Shown here: positions 19,837 to 27,647 of the stretch, in pieces | How the letters are laid out: the number at the start of each line of letters is the position of its first letter | Position numbering within the stretch: position 1 is the stretch's first letter | Assembly: GCF_013177315.1 (NCBI RefSeq) | Contig: NZ_CP053661.1 | Coordinates: 3,534,001 to 3,598,000, forward strand | Source: Thermoleptolyngbya sichuanensis A183 | GTDB taxonomy: Bacteria; Cyanobacteriota; Cyanobacteriia; Elainellales; Elainellaceae | Direction of reading: 5' to 3' | Length of the DNA: 64,000 bases | Translations under genes and position numbers: made by a program | The notes under the pieces: generated by a model | What the model was told of the DNA's origin: nothing | Databases searched by the model: none | The model's input: only the letters and a program-made list of their open reading frames with translations

Positions 19837-20204
19837 GGCAGCTCAGTCACCGAAACACTAGACCTGGAAGTTATACACCAACTCCGGCCCTCCAGTCGGT
19901 ACATAGCTGACACCGCCGCAGGTGGTGCTTCTGAGGCAGGCGCAAATTCATCGAGCGATCGCCCTCCCACAGGATGCATTTGCGCCATCGGAACGCATCA
20001 AAGCCTGACAACAGCACCCTAGGCAGTGTCTTAAAACTTTCTAGGTCGTTGATTGCCTTGAGTCGATCCCCCTAAATCCCCCTTATTAATGGGGACTTCC
20101 GGAGTGGTTCGGCTCGGTTCCCCCCTTTTTAAGGGGGGCTAGGGGGATTTAAGGGGGGCTAGGGGGGATCGAAGGGTTTTAGAACACGCCCTAGCTTCCA
20201 AAAC
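19837..20204. other. Intergenic region with a C/G-run inverted repeat
   Basis: Upstream of the glutamine synthetase gene and downstream of the CRP-type gene. Most of 20065-20170 is the repeat described separately. The remainder shows no gene, and no glutamine-riboswitch core was found. Confidence 0.5.
20065..20170. repeat. CCCCCTAAATCCCCC-type inverted repeat
   Basis: GATCCCCCTAAATCCCCCTT at the left is answered on the right by two tandem copies of AAGGGGGGCTAGGGGGATT-like sequence, the last ending GGGGGGATC. The whole can fold into a long imperfect hairpin. Elements of this look are scattered in filamentous cyanobacteria. This is the only clear copy in the window. Confidence 0.7.
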
Positions 20205-20909
20205 CTATGAAGCGCTGTTACGCTTTTGCAGCATGGTCGATTCGGCTGGAATTGCGATCAGATTATCGCCGTAGGTGCGAATCAGCCCGCGCTGGCGCAG
20301 CTTGCCCATCAGCCGGGTCACCGTGACGCGAGTAGAGCCGATGGCGCTGCCGATTTGGGCGTGGGTCAGCGACCAGGGCAAATAGTACGTATCATCGCTG
20401 GGTTCGCCAAACTCTTCTACCAGCAGCGTGATGAAGCCCAGCAGGCGGTCGATGGTGCGGCGCTGGCCCAACGTACTCAGCCACAGCAGCTTGCGCTGGT
20501 GCTGCAATCGGAAGGCATCCAACACTTCCCGACGAAAGTGGGGCCAGTTGTCCAGATCGTGCCAGTAAAGCCAAATCACCGAGGTCTGTTCGACATGGGC
20601 AAAGGCCTGGAGCGTAAAGGGCGATTGCGCCACGATTTCAAAGGGTTGACCCGCGCCGACAAAGCCCAGAAATGCCTCTTCGGAGTTGATTCGGGGCAGG
20701 CGGGAGGAACTGCCGTTGGCGCTGACCTGCGCCTCGCCCACCAGACGCACTGCGCCCCGCTGCACCAGATACAGCAGTCCAGGACGCGCCGGAATCTTTT
20801 CATCCTTGGCAAAGGTGCGGGTGCGGTAATGCTCCTGGGCCCAGTCCAAAATCCGCTGCCACGTCAGAAATGGTCTAGAAGAGTCAGCCTGAGAAGACAC
20901 AGAATACAT
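20205..20909 (-). CDS. CRP/FNR-family transcription regulator
   Basis: 234 residues: an N-terminal cyclic-nucleotide-binding-like beta barrel (about residues 35-115), a dimer helix (125-170) and a C-terminal winged helix. The recognition helix region LTHAQIGSAIGSTRVTVTRLMGKL (182-205) closely resembles that of NtcA, so it may read NtcA- or CRP-like palindromes. The barrel differs from NtcA (GLLYLVQRGAVRLVGEA) and lacks an obvious cAMP-binding RxSA motif. A GTA-N8-TAC site lies about 160 bases upstream of the start. It is a paralogue of NtcA, not NtcA itself. Confidence 0.85.
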   Translation of the reverse strand: MYSVSSQADSSRPFLTWQRILDWAQEHYRTRTFAKDEKIPARPGLLYLVQRGAVRLVGEAQVSANGSSSRLPRINSEEAFLGFVGAGQPFEIVAQSPFTLQAFAHVEQTSVIWLYWHDLDNWPHFRREVLDAFRLQHQRKLLWLSTLGQRRTIDRLLGFITLLVEEFGEPSDDTYYLPWSLTHAQIGSAIGSTRVTVTRLMGKLRQRGLIRTYGDNLIAIPAESTMLQKRNSAS

Positions 20910-21529
20910 GAGGCAAGTCCTGGGAATTCAGTAAGTCGTACCGAAGTGTGCTGTTGCGTTGAACCAAGTGCAAACCCCGAAGTAGATCATGTGACGGCTC
21001 AGCCCAACCGGCAGAGTGCTGCTCAGGCAGAAACCTTAAGTTATAGGTGGTTTAGATATTTCCACTTACGTAATCTAGCGTACCGACCTCGTTCAGCCTT
21101 TCCGCATTTAGGACTACCAACTTTAGACCGTCAACAAGGGGGAACCGACAGCAGTGAACCGCAAAATCTAAGAATAGAAAGTTAATGATTCTTGTGATTC
21201 TAGCGCACGCTTTCAGAATAGCTTCACACTTTATCAATCATAGTAGGGAATTTTACGGAGTCTAGGTTACTCACAATACGTAAATCTCCTTTGAAAGTGT
21301 GCGGGAAAGTGGACAGCACCGCCGTAAACTCCCGCAGTTTTTTACGAGACTTTTACAAAAGCTTTGACTGTTTAAGGATTAGCCCTCCAGAATGAGGATT
21401 GGGCCAGAATGAGGGTGGGGGGCGATCGCCCGTTTGCTTCTATTCGCGCCTGATCGCTCCTGAGCGGTTCGCAGCGCCCCAGTCTGCGATCTGGCTCTGG
21501 TTCAACCTGGTTTTTGGAGCCTGTCGAGT
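20910..21529. other. 620-base region between the CRP-type regulator and moaD
   Basis: Divergent promoter region containing the NtcA-like box at 21070-21083. No protein-coding frame stands out: the long plus-strand frame running in from 20226 is antisense to the regulator. HIP1 occurs near 21423. Confidence 0.5.
21070..21083 (-). promoter_or_regulatory. Candidate NtcA/CRP-type binding site
   Basis: GTAATCTAGCGTAC is an exact GTA-N8-TAC match. Read on the minus strand, a TATAAC box follows 24 bases later (21045-21040), close to the 22-24 base spacing of NtcA-activated promoters. That promoter would point at the CRP-type gene. A chance match is possible, because the motif is only six fixed bases. 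Confidence 0.45.
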
Positions 21530-21790
21530 GTGTCTGACCCAACGGTGACCGTGACCATCAAGCTATTTGCCGCCTATCAGGAAGCCTACGGTATGCCAGA
21601 GCTAGTGCTGGCGCTGCCGCAGGGGGCAACCGTCGCTGAGGTGTGCGATCGCCTGTTGCAGGAGCATCCCGAACTGGAGCAGTGGCGATCGCTCACTCGC
21701 TTTGGCGTGAACTATCAGTTTGTAGAGCCGGACTGGGTGCTGCAAGACGGCGACGAGGTCGTGCTAATTCCCCCCGTCAGCGGCGGCTGA
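21530..21790 (+). CDS. moaD: MoaD/ThiS-type ubiquitin-like sulfur carrier
   Basis: 86 residues from a GTG start. It begins VTVTIKLFAAYQEAYG, typical of the first beta strand of MoaD, and ends VVLIPPVSGG. The terminal Gly-Gly is the tail that is adenylylated and thiocarboxylated. As the small subunit of molybdopterin synthase it supplies sulfur to precursor Z in molybdenum-cofactor synthesis. No other moa gene adjoins it, so a different sulfur-carrier role is possible. An in-frame ATG lies too far inside to be the start. Confidence 0.82.
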   Translation: MSDPTVTVTIKLFAAYQEAYGMPELVLALPQGATVAEVCDRLLQEHPELEQWRSLTRFGVNYQFVEPDWVLQDGDEVVLIPPVSGG

Positions 21791-21858
21791 TGCAGGCGGC
21801 CGACGCACAGAGCCGCTAGATTGCGCCACCGTTCACAAGATTCCGAAACATTCCGAAA

Positions 21859-21942
21859 CGGAGAGGGTGGGATTCGAACCCACGGTCCTTTTGGGACACT
21901 CGATTTCAAGTCGAGCGCATTCGACCACTCTGCCACCTCTCC
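21859..21942 (-). tRNA. tRNA-Ser (anticodon TGA)
   Basis: Read on the minus strand: acceptor arm GGAGAGG pairing with CCTCTCC, anticodon arm CGACTTGAAATCGAG with loop anticodon TGA, a serine-type extra arm, and T arm GTGGGTTCGAATCCCAC. Discriminator base G; CCA is not encoded. Confidence 0.95.
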
Positions 21943-21976
21943 GAGCCTTTTCAATCTTATACCGACTTATACCGAA

Positions 21977-22064
21977 AGGACTTACGCAGTTGGGCGATTT
22001 CTCGTGGGCGCAGCTCGTGAGAAATCGCCCAACACCTAGAAAACTTCGCAAGTGCGTAAGGCCT
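21977..22064 (-). repeat. Palindromic dispersed element, copy 3
   Basis: AGGACTTACGCAGTTGGGCG, hairpin ATTTCTCGTGGGC...GTGAGAAAT, CCTAGAAAACTT, then AAGTGCGTAAGGCCT. Inverse orientation. It lies just upstream of tRNA-Ser and downstream of nothing coding. Confidence 0.85.
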
Positions 22065-22120
22065 AACCTATTCGAGATTTTGGAGATTAGATGGGCGATT
22101 GGCAGAGTTGGCAGGAGGGG

Positions 22121-22151
22121 GTAATTCGCGAAGCGATCCCTACGGGAAACG
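22121..22151. repeat. Short palindrome AATTCGCGAAGCGATCCCTACGGGAA, intergenic copy
   Basis: Contains TTCGCGAAGCGATCCCTACG then GGAA. The same palindrome, with arms GGCGATT and AATCGCC, occurs three times inside the Eco57I-like methylase gene at 23341, 23451 and 25640. Confidence 0.6.
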
Positions 22152-22254
22152 TTCTTAAGCAGAAGTTCACCCGCTCAGGTGAGACGCTCGGATGAGGTGT
22201 GGGCCGGGTCTGCCGCCCTATTCTAAAAGCATGGAATTCAAAAGGAAACCAGCT

Positions 22255-22380
22255 ATGAACCTCTCCTATCGCGGTATCAAATACCAAGCCAACGTTCCCG
22301 CCGTCGCCACAGTTTCGGGGAAAGTGATTGGTAAATACCGTGGGGTTGAGCTACATGCTCAGGTCAAGCAAGAGCAATAG
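22255..22380 (+). CDS. DUF4278 domain protein, 41 residues
   Basis: MNLSYRGIKYQANVPAVAT at the start is the DUF4278 signature (MxLxYRGxxY), and the protein ends KYRGVELHAQVKQEQ. The domain is almost confined to cyanobacteria, has no known function, and is usually this short. The ATG at 22255 has AAAGGAAA directly upstream; an ATG 24 bases earlier lacks such a site. A hairpin terminator follows at 22445. Confidence 0.82.
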   Translation: MNLSYRGIKYQANVPAVATVSGKVIGKYRGVELHAQVKQEQ

Positions 22381-22444
22381 TTCATCCGCCATGCGACGTT
22401 TTTGGTAGTTTTTGGTAGAAAAAATCGGATTTCCGAAGCGACAT

Positions 22445-22480
22445 AACACCTGGCAGGGGGCTGCTGGGTGTTTTTCTTTT
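22445..22480 (+). terminator. Intrinsic terminator downstream of the DUF4278 gene
   Basis: AACACCTGGCAG, loop GGGG, then CTGCTGGGTGTT followed by TTTCTTTT. The stem has a few mismatches, but the T run is good. Confidence 0.7.
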
Positions 22481-22531
22481 GGAACTTACGCAGTTGGACG
22501 ATAGAACCCTTATCGCAAGTGTGTAAGTCCT
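22481..22531 (-). repeat. Palindromic dispersed element, copy 4 (deleted form)
   Basis: Only 51 bases: GGAACTTACGCAGTTGGACG joined to ATAGAACCCTTATCGCAAGT and GTGTAAGTCC. Both ends are kept but the GC-rich hairpin is missing, so it is an internal-deletion derivative. Confidence 0.7.
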
Positions 22532-22540
22532 GCCTTTGTT

Positions 22541-22610
22541 GGGGTTTGGGCGCTGGGGTTTGGGCGCTGGGGTTTGGGCGCTGGGGTTTGAGCGTTGGGC
22601 TTTGGGCGGT
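22541..22610. repeat. Tandem repeat, 5 x 14 bases
   Basis: Exactly five 14-base units: GGGGTTTGGGCGCT three times, then GGGGTTTGAGCGTT and GGGCTTTGGGCGGT. It abuts the stop codon of the YbjN gene. Confidence 0.9.
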
Positions 22611-23086
22611 CAGGGTAGGCGATCGCACGCCCGCTGCCCGCCAAACTTTTGGATAATCAAGTCGTCGTAGGTATCGGCAATGGTCACCACAGACAAAATG
22701 CAGGTTTGCAGTTCCATCAAGTCCATGTTCTCCCCGCCCAAGACGCTGTGCGAAAAAATCACGCCGCCCGTCTCTGCCAGATGAAACGCGCCAAACCGCA
22801 TCCGGTGGTTTTCCATCAGCAGATATCGCATCAGCGGCTCATCCGTTCGGCTGCCCAGGGTAACGCAGCTACTCGCCTTGACAATTGCCAGTTCTCGCTC
22901 GTCCCAGGGATGCACCTCCCAATCCAGCACCTCTACCTCAACCTTGGCTGAACCGTAGGACAGGTTAAACCGGGGAGCATAGGACAAAACTTGCAGCGAG
23001 TCCTTGAATAGCGCAGAGGTCGTGAGGTAGTCCGACACCTTGCGATAGGTCAGTTCTTGAACTGCGTTGGTAAACGTCAAAGGCAT
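22610..23086 (-). CDS. YbjN-domain protein
   Basis: 158 residues, soluble. The alternating strand/helix pattern with RFNLSYGSAKVEVEVLDWEVH, LMENHRMRFGAFHLAETGGVIFSHSVLGGENMD and a final helix with VVTIADTYDDLIIQKFGG matches YbjN proteins, which have a type III secretion chaperone-like fold. In Escherichia coli YbjN affects motility and stress responses; cyanobacterial members have no settled role. The stop region touches a 14-base tandem repeat. It is transcribed away from the divergent methylase gene. Confidence 0.8.
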   Translation of the reverse strand: MPLTFTNAVQELTYRKVSDYLTTSALFKDSLQVLSYAPRFNLSYGSAKVEVEVLDWEVHPWDERELAIVKASSCVTLGSRTDEPLMRYLLMENHRMRFGAFHLAETGGVIFSHSVLGGENMDLMELQTCILSVVTIADTYDDLIIQKFGGQRACDRLP

Positions 23087-23175
23087 AGCGTGCGATAAGG
23101 AAAAACGTAGGAGCGAGACGCGATCGATTCTGTGCCATCAATCCAATGCCATAGTAAGCTTTCGGATGACTGGAT

Positions 23176-23214
23176 GGCTGTCTTCTAGCGGCTGTCTTCT
23201 AGCGGCTGTCTTCT
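23176..23214. repeat. Tandem repeat, 2.8 x 14 bases
   Basis: GGCTGTCTTCTAGC repeated almost three times. It lies immediately upstream of, and possibly within, the leader of the methylase gene. Confidence 0.85.
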
Positions 23215-23262
23215 GTGTCTTTTGGTGGAGTCTTCTCGCCGTTTTTCTGCGGTCGTCTTGCT

Positions 23263-25788
23263 ATGCTTCAATCGCGCCAGTCGGATGAATTGCGCCAGTC
23301 GGATGCCCGTGGAGCCTATGCGGTAGATGATTTGCCCAGTGGAGCGATTCCCGTAGAGGTCGCTTCGCAAATCGCCCCTCATTCTCTGCAAGGCACAAGC
23401 GACCTGGAAACCTGGGCAGCGCGGAGCTATCGGCGGTTGCTGGACATCCTGGGCGATTCCCGTAGGGATTGCTTTGCGAATCACCAACCCACTCAGCCCG
23501 CCGACCACGCCCACGCTCGGATGCTGCTGCTGGCGCTGCTGTGCATCCCGCTCTATCAGCAGCGCAAACTGCTGGCAGTACATTGGCTATCCCTCAAACC
23601 CGATGAGTTTGCGCTAGATCAACTTTTGACCGCTGCCAATCATCAGCACGGGCTGGCGTTTCCGGTGGCGGCCCTGCCTTCCTTGTCGACCGAGGCGAAT
23701 GCGGCCCTGCTTGCGCTGTTGCGATCGCTCTTTCTCTGCGCTCCCTACCCGGTGGCGCGGCTGGGGCAACTGTATGAGCAGTGCCTCGCCTGGGCCCCGT
23801 CACCCGGACAATGTGCGCCGAGGGCTGCCCCAAAAGCAGACGGCCGCAAAGCACGGGGAATTTACTACACGCCGGAGCCGCTGGTGAACTACTGCGTTTC
23901 GCAAACCCTGGGGCAGTTGTTGAGCGACCCTACCCAAAAGCTGCTGAGGGTTCCGCGCATCCTTGATCCGGCGGCGGGGGGAGGGGCATTTTTGCTGGCA
24001 AGCTATGATGCGCTGCTGCGGTGGGTGGCGGGTTGGCCTGCGAATTCGGCGAGTGTGGACGGGGCAACTGTCCCCCCCTGTACCCAGCGGACCCCAATCG
24101 CCCCAATAGATTGTCCAGATCGCCCAGATCGCCCAGATTACCCAGTGGATTGCCCAGTAGATTGCCCAGTAGATTGGCACACTCGTCAGCAAGTGCTGCT
24201 CGACTGTATTTATGGGGTGGATGTGGATGAAACGGCGATCGCCCTCACCCGTCTCTCGCTCCAGCTCAAGCTGTTGGAGGGCCAGCCGCCACCGGGATTT
24301 GTGCTACCCGACCTGACGCAAAATCTAGTTTGTGCCGACGCGCTGCTGGGTCTGGACTGGGCCACCGCCTTTCCATCAGCCGCACAGGCAGGCGGGTTTG
24401 ACGGGGTATTGGGCAACCCGCCCTATATCGACGCTGCCCAGATGAGTCTGGAAACCCCCGACTGGCGACGTGCCTGCACCGAGCGCTATGGCTGCGCCAG
24501 GGGCAACTGGGACTTGTTTTGCGTATTTATCGAGCGATCGCTGGAGTTGTGTCGTCCAGGTGGAATGACGAGTCTGGTGGTGCCTAACAAGCTGCGCTCG
24601 GCGGGGTATGCTGCCACAGCGCGATCGCTCTTAGCAGAGAACTGTCAGCTTGTGGCGCTGCGGGACTATGCCCAGGTGGCGGTGTTTCGGGCGGCGGTCT
24701 ATCCGCTGGTGTATGTGGCGCGGCGGGGAAAGCCGGAAAAGCCAGGTTTGGGTTCTCCAGGACAGGACTCGATTTTTGCAAGTGCGCCAGTGCCCTATGA
24801 GCCAGTGCCCTATGAGCCAGTGACCCAAGAGCTAGTGACCCAAAAGCCAGTGACCCAAGAGCCAGTGCCCTATGAACCAGTGCCTTATGAGGTGATGGAA
24901 ACATTGACAGAGGTGGGACGGCGGCAATGGCTACACGCCAAGGGCGAAGCATGGTGGCTGGGCGATTCGCAGCAGGCAGGCAGCCTAATGGCGCGGTTGC
25001 AGCAGTTTCCGACGCTGGGGCAAATTGCCAGCGTGCGGGGAGCGGCGACGGTAGCCGAAGCCTATGACCTCCAGCGCTGGATTTGCAATCATCCCACGCC
25101 TGCCCCCAGCGACCTGCGCCTGGTCAACAGCGGCACGATCGATCCCTATCGCCTGCGGTGGGGCGATCGCCCGTTGCGCTATTTGGGCGATCGCTACCTG
25201 CACCCCATCCTGCCTGCACAACACTTGTGCCAACTTTCGCCCCAGCGCCAGCGACAGGCTACCCAACCCAAGCTAATCGTCGCGGGCATGACCCGACGGC
25301 TAGAGTGTGCGCTAGATGAGTCTGGGGGCGTGCTGGCGGGAAAATCGACCTCGATTATTCAAGCGCCCAACCCATCCTCCCCTCTAGCCAACCCTCTGGC
25401 GACCTGCCCTGATCTGCTGTGGCTGCTGCTGGCGATTCTGAACAGTTCGCTAATCCACTGGTACTTCGTGCAGCGGCATGGCGGCAACGCGCTCCAGGGC
25501 GGCTATTTGCGCGTGGGGCCGCCCCAGTTGCACCAGATTCCCATAGCGCTGGGTGAAAAGAGCGATCGCCCTGGGCTACAGCAAGTCCTAATTGACTTGG
25601 CGAAACAGCGGCATCACTGCGGAATAAGTCAAGACCTGAGGGCGATTCGCGAAGCGGTTCCTGCGGAAATCGCCCAGCTTGATGCCCAAATCGACGCAGC
25701 CGTTTACGCACTCTACGACCTGAGCGCACCTGAGATAGCAGAAATCCACGCAGAAGCTCGCCCGCAGACAAGCGGTTTAGCGGATTAA
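23263..25788 (+). CDS. Eco57I-like DNA methyltransferase / type IIG restriction-modification protein
   Basis: 841 residues from the ATG at 23263; a GTG at 23215 could add 16. The adenine-methyltransferase core is clear: motif X region RGIYYTPEPLVNYCV near residue 200, motif I ILDPAAGGGAFL near 233-244, motif IV GNPPYID near 384-390, then WDLFCVFIERSLELCRPGG and VVPNKLRSAGYA. The C-terminal third (residues 600-820) resembles TaqI/Eco57I specificity domains. The N-terminal 180 residues show no clear PD-ExK nuclease, so it may be a methylase only. Two low-complexity inserts (DRPDRPDYPVDCPVDCPVD near 286-305; PVPYE/PVTQE repeats near 490-530) and three copies of a palindromic repeat lie in frame. 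Confidence 0.82.
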   Translation: MLQSRQSDELRQSDARGAYAVDDLPSGAIPVEVASQIAPHSLQGTSDLETWAARSYRRLLDILGDSRRDCFANHQPTQPADHAHARMLLLALLCIPLYQQRKLLAVHWLSLKPDEFALDQLLTAANHQHGLAFPVAALPSLSTEANAALLALLRSLFLCAPYPVARLGQLYEQCLAWAPSPGQCAPRAAPKADGRKARGIYYTPEPLVNYCVSQTLGQLLSDPTQKLLRVPRILDPAAGGGAFLLASYDALLRWVAGWPANSASVDGATVPPCTQRTPIAPIDCPDRPDRPDYPVDCPVDCPVDWHTRQQVLLDCIYGVDVDETAIALTRLSLQLKLLEGQPPPGFVLPDLTQNLVCADALLGLDWATAFPSAAQAGGFDGVLGNPPYIDAAQMSLETPDWRRACTERYGCARGNWDLFCVFIERSLELCRPGGMTSLVVPNKLRSAGYAATARSLLAENCQLVALRDYAQVAVFRAAVYPLVYVARRGKPEKPGLGSPGQDSIFASAPVPYEPVPYEPVTQELVTQKPVTQEPVPYEPVPYEVMETLTEVGRRQWLHAKGEAWWLGDSQQAGSLMARLQQFPTLGQIASVRGAATVAEAYDLQRWICNHPTPAPSDLRLVNSGTIDPYRLRWGDRPLRYLGDRYLHPILPAQHLCQLSPQRQRQATQPKLIVAGMTRRLECALDESGGVLAGKSTSIIQAPNPSSPLANPLATCPDLLWLLLAILNSSLIHWYFVQRHGGNALQGGYLRVGPPQLHQIPIALGEKSDRPGLQQVLIDLAKQRHHCGISQDLRAIREAVPAEIAQLDAQIDAAVYALYDLSAPEIAEIHAEARPQTSGLAD
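23341..23378. repeat. 35-base palindrome inside the methylase gene, copy A
   Basis: GGAGCGATTCCCGTAGAGGT followed by CGCTTCGCAAATCGCCCC. The arms GGAGCGATT and AAATCGCCCC are inverted. Translated in frame as SGAIPVEVASQIAP. Confidence 0.7.
23451..23485. repeat. 35-base palindrome inside the methylase gene, copy B
   Basis: GGGCGATTCCCGTAGGGATT followed by GCTTTGCGAATCACC. Same element as copy A in the same orientation but read in another frame, giving LGDSRRDCFANH. Confidence 0.7.
24784..24895. repeat. In-frame 15-base tandem repeats in the methylase gene
   Basis: Seven units of 15 bases, of the types CCAGTGCCCTATGAG and CCAGTGACCCAAGAG. They encode PVPYE and PVTQE/PVTQK pentapeptides, so unit length keeps the reading frame whatever the copy number. 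Confidence 0.9.
25640..25675. repeat. 35-base palindrome inside the methylase gene, copy C
   Basis: GGGCGATTCGCGAAGCGGTT followed by CCTGCGGAAATCGCCC, opposite orientation to copies A and B. Translated as RAIREAVPAEIAQ near the C-terminus. Confidence 0.7.
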
Positions 25789-25814
25789 GCGGGTTAAGGA
25801 TTAACCTGTCTAGC

Positions 25815-26285
25815 CTAGAACGGAATATCGTCATAGTCGGCCGTTTCCACGGGAGCCTTGGCGGCGGGGGCAGCTTTGGCCGTGGAGGCTGCATAGGCCG
25901 GCGGAGCAGCGGGAGTAGTCGCAGCGGGACGGGATGCGGCTGTCCCTGGTACGTCGGCAGTAGAGGACCTCAGGCTGGCATCAGCTTCGATGCGGTGAAT
26001 GCGGGATACCGTTAGCTCTGCTCGCTTTTCCTTGAAGCCCTCTGGGCGGTCGATCATGTTCATACCCAGCCGACCTTCGAGAATGACGCGATCGCCCACA
26101 TGAAACCCTGCCTGGATCTCTTGCGCCAGATTGCCCCAGCCCACTACCTTGATCTGTCCTGGCGGCTCGTTATCGCGCAGCGCCGCAAACTGCACCGTCA
26201 TTTCAGCAATTGGCGTTTGACTATCGGAGGTATAGCGAAGCTGCGGCTCTTGAATCACCTCAGCCATCAAAATACAGTTGTTCAT
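25815..26285 (-). CDS. ssb: Single-stranded DNA-binding protein
   Basis: 156 residues. An N-terminal OB-fold (about residues 1-105) with NNCILMAEVIQEPQLRYT, VVGWGNLAQEI and GDRVILEGRLG, then a Pro/Ala-rich flexible linker, and the acidic tip DYDDIPF that recruits repair and replication partners. It resembles the longer cyanobacterial Ssb paralogue used in replication or repair. It converges with the methylase gene, 26 bases apart. No ribosomal-protein genes flank it. Confidence 0.9.
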   Translation of the reverse strand: MNNCILMAEVIQEPQLRYTSDSQTPIAEMTVQFAALRDNEPPGQIKVVGWGNLAQEIQAGFHVGDRVILEGRLGMNMIDRPEGFKEKRAELTVSRIHRIEADASLRSSTADVPGTAASRPAATTPAAPPAYAASTAKAAPAAKAPVETADYDDIPF

Positions 26286-26931
26286 AAATGCTCCTGGCGG
26301 TGTGGTTGGCTCAACCCAAGCAGAGTACAGGTGTATTTCTTAAACTCATATTCTAACATCTGTCCCAGGCAGGGGATCCGGGTCGATTATACGGTGATGA
26401 CCCTAAAAAAGCTGTCTGGCAAAAAATAGCGGTGAATAGGGCGCATCCCAGTTCTGCAAGTTTGCCCTCATCGGGTGCATGTCACTTTTGCAGATGCAGA
26501 ACTTGAGTGATATCGCAACAGGGTAGCTGAAAGCCCTTAGATAGAGCATTACAGCCTATGCGTATAAGTACCTCCTTACAAAGATGACATGCTCCCGCCC
26601 TCATCCCCCAGTCCCTTCTCCCAAAAAGGGAGAAGGGGAGCCGGATTGGAAGTCCCTCTCCCGCTTTGGGAGAGAGATTGAGGGTGAGGGCTACAAAAGT
26701 GGGATACGCTCGGTGTAGACTTCGCTAGCCACGAAACGAATTGCCAAAAGAACTGCAAAACGAACATCAAAAAGAACCCAGACAAAACACGCTGGGTTAT
26801 TCTTGGATTAATGGAAATTTTGGATAAAATCGCCGTCAGGAAGTTGCAGTCAGCGTCGGCAGCTTTAGGATGACGTTTCGTATGGCGCTAAGTTTCGCAT
26901 GGCGCTAAATCCCCTCGATCCCAGCGCAGGG
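26286..26931. other. Long intergenic region, one repeat, no gene
   Basis: About 645 bases upstream of ssb. The only recognisable item is the C-run repeat at 26598-26691. Short frames on both strands have no family character. Confidence 0.5.
26598..26691. repeat. CCCTCATCCCCC...GAGGGTGAGGG element, copy 1
   Basis: Left end CCCTCATCCCCCAGTCCC, a central hairpin TTCTCCCAAAAAGGGAGAA, then AGTCCCTCTCCCGCTTTGGG and right end ATTGAGGGTGAGGG. The ends are inverted. A second copy lies at 33551-33649. Confidence 0.8.
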
Positions 26932-27369
26932 CTAGCTCTGGACGTGCGTTCCCAAGATTTGCGCCAGTCCAGGCACGGCTGCTTCTACGTCGCCCTTGAC
27001 CGAGGTTCGCAGCTTGCCGTAGGAAGCCCGCACTACGCTGTTTTTGGCTTTTTCAATCTTGTGGTCGGTGACGCTGAGCAGGGTGTCTGCCGTGCGATCG
27101 CGGTTTTGAATTAGGTGCTGCACCGGGTCACCCGACTGGATGCCCTCGTTCCACATAGGGTCTAGCGCAGCGAGGGCTTCGGGCAATAGCCGCCGAATTG
27201 CGCCGGAAATGTAGCTTGGCTCTATGCCTTTCACAACTCCGTAAGCTGCTTTCAGCGCCAGCCCCGAAATGCCTCCTTTGGCGGCAACCTGTTCGTCGAT
27301 GAGCTTGACGCAATCTGCTACGAGGTTTTGAGTGGTGGTTTGATCGCTGAGTGTGTCGCTAAGCGCCAT
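26932..27369 (-). CDS. Conserved protein of unknown function
   Basis: 145 residues, no signal peptide or membrane segment. It begins MALSDTLSDQTTTQNLVADCVKLID and is largely helical: AAKGGISGLALKAAYGVVKGIEPSYISGAIRRLLPEALAALDP. The alternating hydrophobic pattern suggests a helical bundle. It resembles a family of about 145-residue uncharacterised proteins shared by cyanobacteria and actinobacteria (probably the DUF6918 group), but this is from memory of the pattern, not a search. No functional neighbour. Confidence 0.7.
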   Translation of the reverse strand: MALSDTLSDQTTTQNLVADCVKLIDEQVAAKGGISGLALKAAYGVVKGIEPSYISGAIRRLLPEALAALDPMWNEGIQSGDPVQHLIQNRDRTADTLLSVTDHKIEKAKNSVVRASYGKLRTSVKGDVEAAVPGLAQILGTHVQS

Positions 27370-27647
27370 GATGCTGTGCCTCTTTGCTGTGCCTCAATGG
27401 GTCGGTGAATGCGTCGGGTGAATGCGTTGGACAGAACTGCGTTGGACAGAAAAACTAGGTGGATGCATGGATCCGTTCGCGTTCACAGCGTTACTCTGCC
27501 CACTTCTTCTTGATCTAAGCCAGGTCATCTGGAATCTTAAGATTTCCATAGCGATCTTTGGACAGTCTTAACAAGTATGTAAATCTTTTTTTGACTGGAG
27601 CTTATTTTACAGCAGGATTTCGGTTCTTAGGCTCCAGTTCAGCTGTC

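Noticed and set aside
20205-20909. Calling the CRP-family gene ntcA
   Set aside because: Only the recognition helix is NtcA-like. The N-terminal barrel and the rest of the protein differ strongly from NtcA.
20226-21185. Long open plus-strand frame of about 320 codons
   Set aside because: It lies antisense to the CRP-type regulator and runs into intergenic sequence. The peptide has no recognisable fold, and the minus-strand product is clearly real.
22541-22610. Regular direct repeats considered as a CRISPR array
   Set aside because: Units are 14 bases with no spacers between them; the same applies to the repeats at 46247 and 41417. No cas genes are present.
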